Source of the DNA: an uncultured Eubacteriales bacterium
GTDB taxonomy: Bacteria; Bacillota; Clostridia; Oscillospirales; Oscillospiraceae
Length of the DNA: 9,444 nucleotides
NCBI GenBank assembly: GCA_900547315.1
Contig: URGI01000068.1
Location: 1-9,444, forward strand
Direction of reading: 5' to 3'
Part shown: positions 5,378-9,444 of the stretch, piece by piece
How positions within the stretch are numbered: the stretch's first letter is position 1
How the letters are laid out: every line of letters begins with the position of its first letter
Position numbers and translations under genes: made by a program
Notes under the pieces: model-generated
Seen by the model: the letters and a program-made list of their open reading frames with translations, nothing else
What the model was told of the DNA's origin: nothing
The model's database searches: none

Positions 5378-6565
5378 TTGAAAGACCTTAAGCATCTTAT
5401 CTACTTTGAAAACCTCCTTCAGGACGCTCAGAACGAGCTTGTCACGAAGGCGGTCGAAGAAGGAATGTACGCACTGGGATACAACTGCTATTACGTCCCT
5501 GAGGTTCTGCTGAATCTGCCCGGCTGCTTCTCAAGCCGCCTGCGCGCGCCACGCTGCACGTCTACCGACCTCGCAAGCTACTACATGACCACCCGTACAT
5601 GTCCCTACGCCCGCTCCATTCTCGAGCGCGCCATCGAGGGCGGCTACAACTACCTCGACGCGCTGCTCGGCGCCGAATCCTGCGCCACCATGGAGCGTAT
5701 GGAAGAGCACTTCTTCCTCATCAACCCCGTAAAGAACCCCCGCTTCTTCGTCACTCAGATCGACCCTCCCATGAAGGGCGACAAGACCAACCTCGACTAC
5801 TACAAGGCTCAGCTCAAGCTCAAGGTCGTCGATGAGCTCAAGAACCGCTTTGGCGTGGACGTGTCCGACGCCGCAATGCGCAAGGCCATTGAGGATCACA
5901 ACGAGATCAGCCGCATCATCACCGAGATCGGCGATTTCCGCAAGAGCGAGAACCCGAACATCACCGGCTACGAGTTCCACGTCATCAACCTCGTCAGCCA
6001 GGTATGCCCGCACTACCTCATCAAGCCCTACCTCGAGGAGACTCTGGAAGAGCTGAAGACCCGCGAACCGGAAGAGAAGTTCCCGTTCCGCGCCCGCGTA
6101 GTCCTCGTCGGCTCCGAGGTGGACGATCCGGAGTTCACCAAGCTCATCGAGACCTGCGGCGCCATGGTCGTTGCCGACCGCTACTGCTTCGGCAGCTTCC
6201 CCAGCCGCGAACAGATCGAGCTTCTGCCCGGCGAGACCGCGTTCGACGCCATCTGCCGCCACTACCTGCACTGGAACCAGTGCGCCCGCTTCATGGACGG
6301 CGAGAAGATCGACCAGCGCCACGCCGAGGTCACCAAGCTTGTGCACGACTTCAAGGCAAACGGCGTCATCTATGAGAACATGAAGTTCTGCGAGTTCTGG
6401 AGCTACGAAAAGGTTCTCGCGAACCATATCTTTACCGAGGAGCTGCACATTCCCTGCTGCACCATCGAGAAGGAATACGCCCTCGGCGCAGTCGGTCAGC
6501 TCCGTACCCGCTTCCAGGCCTTCATAGAGTCTCTGGAAATCAAGTCCATTCAGGGAGGCAAATAA
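5378..6565 (+). CDS. 2-hydroxyacyl-CoA dehydratase family protein, smaller (HgdB-like) subunit
   Basis: A 395-residue subunit of the HgdAB/FldBC/BcrBC family: oxygen-sensitive iron-sulfur enzymes that use a ketyl-radical mechanism on CoA thioesters. Likely cluster ligands are C75 (TCPYAR), C102 (ESCATMER) and C270 (DRYCFGS), spaced as in the family. The core RVVLVGSEVDDPEFTKL is the typical second-domain strand, and the end GVIYENMKFCEFW ... GQLRTRFQAFIE is also typical. I place the start at TTG 5378 (protein begins MKDLKHLIYF): AGAGGTG (5365-5371) is a good SD six bases ahead, whereas the in-frame ATG at 5288 falls within the promoter. The next gene begins one base after the stop codon. Substrate is not determined; 2-hydroxyglutaryl-, lactoyl- or phenyllactyl-like CoA esters are the family's known types. 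Codon use is strongly biased (CTC, AAG, GAG), as in highly expressed genes. Confidence 0.88.
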   Translation: MKDLKHLIYFENLLQDAQNELVTKAVEEGMYALGYNCYYVPEVLLNLPGCFSSRLRAPRCTSTDLASYYMTTRTCPYARSILERAIEGGYNYLDALLGAESCATMERMEEHFFLINPVKNPRFFVTQIDPPMKGDKTNLDYYKAQLKLKVVDELKNRFGVDVSDAAMRKAIEDHNEISRIITEIGDFRKSENPNITGYEFHVINLVSQVCPHYLIKPYLEETLEELKTREPEEKFPFRARVVLVGSEVDDPEFTKLIETCGAMVVADRYCFGSFPSREQIELLPGETAFDAICRHYLHWNQCARFMDGEKIDQRHAEVTKLVHDFKANGVIYENMKFCEFWSYEKVLANHIFTEELHIPCCTIEKEYALGAVGQLRTRFQAFIESLEIKSIQGGK

Positions 6566-6566
6566 G

Positions 6567-8174
6567 ATGAAGATTACTGACAAAATAATTGCTTCTATTG
6601 ATAAAAAGCTTGAGCGCTTCGACCCCATCTGGCAGGCCGAGCACGGCGTAGGCGGCCAGCGCAGCCGTTACTACGACAAGACCGGCGTTGCGAAATGGCG
6701 TGAGTGGCGCGGCGTGAAGGACACCATGGTCGACTACGTCGCATGGCTGAATAACCTCCTCGCCATGGCAAAGATGGTCGCCTCCGCTCCCATCCCCTGC
6801 CTCAAGGGCTTCTGGGAATACCGCTGGATGGGTTCCTACCTCGGCACCTTCATGTTCATCGACCGTCTGTTCGAGGGCTACCGCGGCTACGAGCTGAAGA
6901 TAGCTCACATGAACATGCACGCCATCGTCCAGAGCCTGACCGGCAAGATCGCGCTCGTCCTCGCAAACGACAAGCGTCTCGGCGGCGGCCCGCTGAGCGA
7001 CGTTATGGTTCCGATGGACGAAGTCCTGCCCCCGCTGTTCATGAAGGGCTTCAAGGATCTTATCCCCATCCCGCTCCAGACCCTGCCTGAGTTCATCATC
7101 TGCGATGTCGACCAGCACATCGAGCCTTACTACATAGACGTTGCCGAATCCTACGGCCTGCCCGCGGACGTCTGCTCCCGCTGCGCGGCCGAGACCGGCG
7201 TTGCCATAGACGACGCCTTCCCCATCATCGGCAAGGCTTTCGTCACCACCAACATGCCCTGCAACGCATCCGAATGCACCTCCATGTTCCAGCGCCGCCG
7301 CGTGAATCTGCCTGACTTCCCCGTAACTCTCGCCATGATCCACAACGAGCCGGGCGCGCACCCCTATTCCACCCAGATGCTCAAGGACGCCATCGCCTTC
7401 ATCGAGAAGGAATACGGCGTGAAGTACGACTGGAACGAGCTGTTCAAGTACGCCGAGCTCATGAACGAGCAGAACACCATCGAGCTTGAGAAGTGGGACT
7501 ACTTCAAGACTCCGTACTCCCCGCTCGTCGGCATCGCCGAGACTCTGTACCGTCTGTACTCCTGGGCGTCCGTCAACGGTCAGGATCCGTACTTCAACAA
7601 GGTCGACCGCAAGGTCATCAAGATCATGCGTAAGGCCTACGAAGAGAAGTACGAGCCGTTCAACGGCAAGACCCGTCACCGCGCCTTCCTGTGGGGACCC
7701 TCCGCCGTTTACTACACCGACTTCCCGACTTGGACTCAGAACTGCTGGGGCATCAACATTGTCCTGAACATGGACTCCACCATGGGTCACAACATGATCA
7801 GCACGACCGATCCCGAGCAGGCCATCAAGGATCTGGCTCTGTTCTCCGAGAAGGCCACCATGCGTCACCACGCAGTCGGCGGCTGGGAGAACGTCAACGC
7901 CATCTGGGAGTGGGCAAAGAACTTCAACTGCGACATGGTTCTCTTCAACGACAACATCGCCTGCAAGGGCATGCTCGGCGTCCACGCCGTCATGGAAGAG
8001 CAGGCGCGCGACCTTGGCTTCCACTTCGTCTTCATCGAGCATGACCTTGAGGACTGCCGTACCGTGTCCCGTCAGGATATGAGAAACTGCATCAATAACT
8101 ACATGTCCGTTGTTCTCAACGAGAAGCCTCTCGACCCGACCATCGTCGAGTTCGACGACTCCATGGCATACTGA
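6567..8174 (+). CDS. 2-hydroxyacyl-CoA dehydratase family protein, larger (HgdA-like) subunit
   Basis: A 535-residue partner subunit, longer than the usual 380-480. The family domain seems to begin near residue 175 (EFIICDVDQHIEPYY). Candidate cluster cysteines are C203/C206 (VCSRCAAETG), C232/C237 (PCNASECTSM) and C466 (DNIACKGML). The last part, FHFVFIEHDLED ... MRNCINNYM, matches the family's closing strand and helix. The N-terminal ~170 residues contain an aromatic-rich part (FWEYRWMGSYLGTFMFIDRLFEGYRGYE) that may hold the extra substrate or subunit contact. SD GGGAGG (6553-6558) is strong and spaced well, and the gene is tightly coupled to its partner. The reaction needs an ATP-driven activase (HgdC type) that is absent from this window, so it must be encoded elsewhere if the enzyme works by that mechanism. 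Codon use again points to high expression. Confidence 0.85.
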   Translation: MKITDKIIASIDKKLERFDPIWQAEHGVGGQRSRYYDKTGVAKWREWRGVKDTMVDYVAWLNNLLAMAKMVASAPIPCLKGFWEYRWMGSYLGTFMFIDRLFEGYRGYELKIAHMNMHAIVQSLTGKIALVLANDKRLGGGPLSDVMVPMDEVLPPLFMKGFKDLIPIPLQTLPEFIICDVDQHIEPYYIDVAESYGLPADVCSRCAAETGVAIDDAFPIIGKAFVTTNMPCNASECTSMFQRRRVNLPDFPVTLAMIHNEPGAHPYSTQMLKDAIAFIEKEYGVKYDWNELFKYAELMNEQNTIELEKWDYFKTPYSPLVGIAETLYRLYSWASVNGQDPYFNKVDRKVIKIMRKAYEEKYEPFNGKTRHRAFLWGPSAVYYTDFPTWTQNCWGINIVLNMDSTMGHNMISTTDPEQAIKDLALFSEKATMRHHAVGGWENVNAIWEWAKNFNCDMVLFNDNIACKGMLGVHAVMEEQARDLGFHFVFIEHDLEDCRTVSRQDMRNCINNYMSVVLNEKPLDPTIVEFDDSMAY

Positions 8175-8191
8175 GAAAGGCAGGATAGCAC

Positions 8192-8377
8192 ATGAAAAAG
8201 TTCTGGAAATTCATATTCAAGCTCATAAAGAAGCTCGTTGTCATCGGTTTCGTCGGCTTTGTGGCGACCTTCGCGCTGTACATGTTCAACGGCGAGAACA
8301 AGCTCATCTACTACGTCGTCCGCCCGCTGCTCAACAAGCATTACGATTCTCAGGTCAGAGACAGAAGGATCGTGTGA
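8192..8377 (+). CDS. Small single-pass membrane protein, 61 residues
   Basis: A short, lysine-rich N-terminus (KKFWKFIFKLIKK) leads into one clear membrane helix at about residues 15-32 (LVVIGFVGFVATFALYMF), then a charged 29-residue tail. By the positive-inside rule the N-terminus should be cytoplasmic and the tail outside. An SD-like AGGCAGGA (8178-8185) sits at good distance from the ATG, and the gene begins 17 bases after the larger dehydratase subunit and before the operon terminator. It is therefore probably expressed with the dehydratase. I do not recognise the family. It could be a membrane tether or a stress-type small protein; neither is shown. Confidence 0.7.
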   Translation: MKKFWKFIFKLIKKLVVIGFVGFVATFALYMFNGENKLIYYVVRPLLNKHYDSQVRDRRIV

Positions 8378-8399
8378 CAAAACGATATATATATAGCTT

Positions 8400-8438
8400 T
8401 CCCCCTCCTGCCAATCGGCAGGAGGGGGATTGTTTCTT
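8400..8438 (+). terminator. Terminator of the dehydratase operon
   Basis: CCCCCTCCTGCC (8401-8412) pairs perfectly with GGCAGGAGGGGG (8417-8428) over an AATC loop, followed by ATTGTTTCTTT. It lies 22 bases after the small membrane gene. Read leftward there is no good T-run, so it serves mainly the rightward operon, although the thioredoxin gene converges on it from the right. Confidence 0.9.
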
Positions 8439-8440
8439 TA

Positions 8441-8719
8441 TCAGATTGCATTTTTCAGCATGTCGAGTAGATCCGCCTTGGAGCGGTAGCCGACAGCCTT
8501 GGAGACGGGCTTGCCGTCCTTAAGAACCACGAGCATCGGGATGCTTGAGACCTGATAGCGCATGGCAAGCTCCATCTGCTCGTCCACGTTGACCTTGCCT
8601 ACCTTGCAGACTCCGTCGTATTTCTCTGCAAGCCCATGCAGCAGAGGAGCAAGCATCTTGCAGGGGCCACACCAGTCGGTGTAGAAGTCGAGCAGGACGG
8701 GCTTGTCGGAGCGATGCAC
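8441..8719 (-). CDS. trxA: Thioredoxin with a disrupted 5' end
   Basis: The 92-residue open part holds nearly the whole thioredoxin fold: LLDFYTDWCGPCK with the redox CGPC motif at residues 17-20, KVNVDEQMELAMRYQV, the cis-proline in SSIPM, and GYRSKADLLDML at the end. It reduces disulfides in the cytoplasm. The only start in this frame is GTG 8719, with no SD. The expected start is ATG 8748, which has an excellent AAAGGAG (8763-8757) eight bases ahead, but it reads MAELKIM and is out of frame. Between them the thioredoxin frame reads TENYENEV, the normal N-terminal helix, but has no start codon. So a frameshift lies between about 8727 and 8744, either a real mutation or a sequence error. If real, the gene may be poorly or not translated. 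No clear promoter was found upstream. Confidence 0.85.
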   Translation of the reverse strand: MHRSDKPVLLDFYTDWCGPCKMLAPLLHGLAEKYDGVCKVGKVNVDEQMELAMRYQVSSIPMLVVLKDGKPVSKAVGYRSKADLLDMLKNAI

Positions 8720-8748
8720 CTCATTTTCATAATTTTCAGTTCAGCCAT

Positions 8749-8763
8749 CGTATAGGCTCCTTT
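8749..8763 (-). promoter_or_regulatory. Ribosome binding site of the thioredoxin gene's original start
   Basis: On the minus strand AAAGGAGCC precedes ATG 8748 at ideal spacing. This site decides that translation originally began at 8748 and not at the GTG at 8719, and so exposes the frameshift between them. Confidence 0.75.
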
Positions 8764-8823
8764 CTATCTTTTAATTATTATTTTACACGTCTTTACCTCT
8801 TTCTTATGGCTACATAATAATGC

Positions 8824-8854
8824 AAAAAAATTTCCGAGCTGAAAAGCCCGGAAA
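8824..8854 (-). terminator. Leftward rho-independent terminator
   Basis: Read leftward, TTTCCG-GCT pairs with AGC-CGGAAA (arms 8849-8854 and 8831-8836, inner pairs 8845-8847 with 8838-8840, one mismatch, GAAA-type loop), followed by seven T residues (8830-8824). It closes any transcript coming from the decayed region or hairpin cluster to its right, before the thioredoxin gene. Confidence 0.75.
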
Positions 8855-8857
8855 GCA

Positions 8858-8942
8858 TTGATGACACTGCGTTTGACGCAGTGTCATCAAAATTGGCTGA
8901 CAAGCCTGGCATGGTCAGCCAATTTTGAGGACAGGAGCCTGT
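8858..8942. repeat. Cluster of three inverted repeats (structured repeat or small RNA body)
   Basis: Three hairpins stand back to back. The first has a 14-bp perfect stem (8858-8871 with 8877-8890, TTTGA loop). The second has a 13-bp perfect stem (8889-8901 with 8914-8926, 12-base loop). A short ACAGG/CCTGT palindrome follows (8931-8942). The stems share the AA at 8889-8890, so only one of the two can use it at a time. Together with the leftward terminator at 8824-8854 they make a block of about 120 bases that could be the 3' part of a leftward structured RNA, or an intergenic repeat of the type scattered in related genomes. Confidence 0.6.
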
Positions 8943-8970
8943 GGAAGTATAATGCGCTGTCATTGAAAAA

Positions 8971-9144
8971 TCACAATCTCATAGCAGTTCCATCAGGCTC
9001 GACCGAAAACAGGTACGGCGTGGAACCATTGACCGATAGCTCGTGCCCATACTTATCCAGAGTAAAATCAAGGATTTCATATGTTGACAGAGGCCATCCC
9101 AAAGATTGTGTAAACCTCCGATGTGGTGTAGAATTGACAAACAT
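8971..9144 (-). other. 57-codon open frame, possible gene remnant
   Basis: From ATG 9144 to TGA 8971 the minus strand reads a protein-like 57 residues (start MFVNSTPHRRF, then GWPLSTYEILDF, then YLFSVEPDGTAMRL). There is no SD, and it overlaps the helicase remnant in another frame. The composition looks more natural than the other two frames, so it may be the tail of another gene joined to the helicase by a deletion. I do not recognise the family. For the rest of 8943-9076 I see nothing else. Confidence 0.25.
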
Positions 9145-9367
9145 TTTTGCTGCAACGCCAACTATTAACTAAGCTTGTATTATCACATATAAATCCTTTT
9201 GCAGTAAAACGTGATTCATATTTTGCCTTACTGTTAAATAATGTGCTGTTTGTTGCACCATCACGGCTGGTGTCAAATGTGTGCTGATAGAAATCACCTA
9301 CAAACAACATGTTGATATTGGCTTCCATAATAGCCTCAAGAAAGTTGAAGTCCCGTCCGCCAATATC
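9077..9367 (-). pseudogene. SF1 (UvrD-like) helicase remnant cut by an insertion sequence
   Basis: The minus strand codes for a fragment of a superfamily 1 helicase or AAA-type ATPase. It begins DIGGRDFNFLEA, which in intact relatives follows the DEVQ of Walker B. Next comes motif III in LFVGDFYQHTFDTSRDG (GDxxQ core), and then SLVNSWRCSKNVCQF, the motif IV-like arginine region. Upstream the frame runs into the insertion sequence at 9368, so the nucleotide-binding N-terminus is lost from this side. Downstream the likeness fades after NVCQF and the frame stops at 9077, so the C-terminal motor motifs are missing too. Such helicases occur in DNA repair and in phage-defence pairs, but no partner gene is visible. 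Base composition is much more AT-rich than the operons to the left. Confidence 0.65.
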
Positions 9368-9444
9368 TGAACTGCACCCCATTTGTTAGACAGTATGATA
9401 TACTATCTAAGAAGTGGGGTGTTTTGCTATGCCAAAAGGAGTAC
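9368..9444 (+). mobile_element. Left end of an IS3-family-like insertion sequence
   Basis: The end begins TGAACTGCACCCC, which resembles the terminal repeats of the IS150 group of IS3 elements. A short transposase-type start follows at 9429, and the element interrupts the helicase remnant. Inside the end, CACCCCA (9375-9381) pairs with TGGGGTG (9415-9421), with further pairing TTAGA/TCTAA and AGTAT/ATACT over a GAT loop. Hairpins like this at IS ends can mask the transposase start in read-through transcripts. The right end and target duplication are outside the window. Confidence 0.65.
9429..9444 (+). CDS. Start of probable IS transposase OrfA (partial)
   Basis: ATG 9429 reads MPKGV and runs off the window edge. 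A GGGGTG (9416-9421) seven bases ahead is a weak SD. The position just inside the IS left end and the basic N-terminus fit OrfA of IS3-family elements, the small DNA-binding transposase part. Only five codons are visible, so the call rests on context. Confidence 0.45.

Noticed and set aside
5531..8042. Two long leftward open frames opposite the dehydratase genes
   Set aside because: Valine/alanine/glutamate-rich mirror frames of strongly biased codons, with no motifs or start signals. The sense genes are certain.
8858..8942. CRISPR array
   Set aside because: The inverted repeats differ from each other and are not evenly spaced; there are no repeated units with spacers and no cas genes.
9077..9367. 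Gabija-type defence helicase (GajB)
   Set aside because: The remnant is UvrD-like, but its motif III (GDFYQHTFD) is unlike the GajB type I recall, and no OLD-family nuclease gene is in the window.

Overview
The window looks like chromosome from a GC-rich, strictly anaerobic Gram-positive bacterium, most likely a gut Clostridia of the Oscillospirales type. The grounds are strong Shine-Dalgarno (SD) sites, a clostridial LCAC lipobox, a 2-hydroxyacyl-CoA dehydratase pair, compact rho-independent hairpins, and the 'CTCTCAGTC...AGCTCTCCC' hairpin repeats common in such genomes. The taxonomic call is inference from style, not from a marker gene.

Layout from left to right. (1) 1-510: a tiny cassette with a DUF559 (Vsr-like) nuclease gene held tightly between two inverted copies of a double-hairpin repeat. 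(2) 544-1406: a leftward gene for a class I SAM-dependent methyltransferase with its own terminator and a near-perfect sigma-A promoter. One inverted repeat fills the promoter spacer and a second covers the predicted transcription start. (3) 1457-5216: a rightward operon for a FecCD-type metal-chelate ABC importer (permease, ATPase, lipoprotein binding protein), with a second, unrelated-looking SAM methyltransferase as last gene, closed by a strong terminator. (4) 5281-8428: a second rightward operon with its own promoter. It holds two subunits of a radical-type 2-hydroxyacyl-CoA dehydratase family enzyme (the first starts at TTG) and a 61-residue single-pass membrane protein, and it ends in a perfect 12-bp hairpin terminator. 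No ATP-dependent activase or CoA-transferase is present. (5) 8441-8763: a convergent thioredoxin gene whose 5' end appears frameshifted. (6) 8824-9444: an AT-richer, decayed stretch. It has a set of hairpins ending in a leftward terminator, the remnant of an SF1 (UvrD-like) helicase gene, and at the right edge the left end of an IS3-family-like insertion sequence that cuts the helicase just at its Walker B region.

How it works together. The importer genes overlap or nearly touch and should be made as one unit: the lipoprotein captures a metal chelate or related ligand outside the membrane, and permease and ATPase move it in. The two methyltransferases that bracket the importer are of unknown substrate; co-transcription ties the second one to the imported compound. 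The dehydratase pair would act in fermentation of amino-acid-derived 2-hydroxyacyl-CoA or a related substrate and depends on iron-sulfur clusters. An iron importer next door would suit that, but this link is only circumstantial. Both ends of the window carry signs of mobile DNA.
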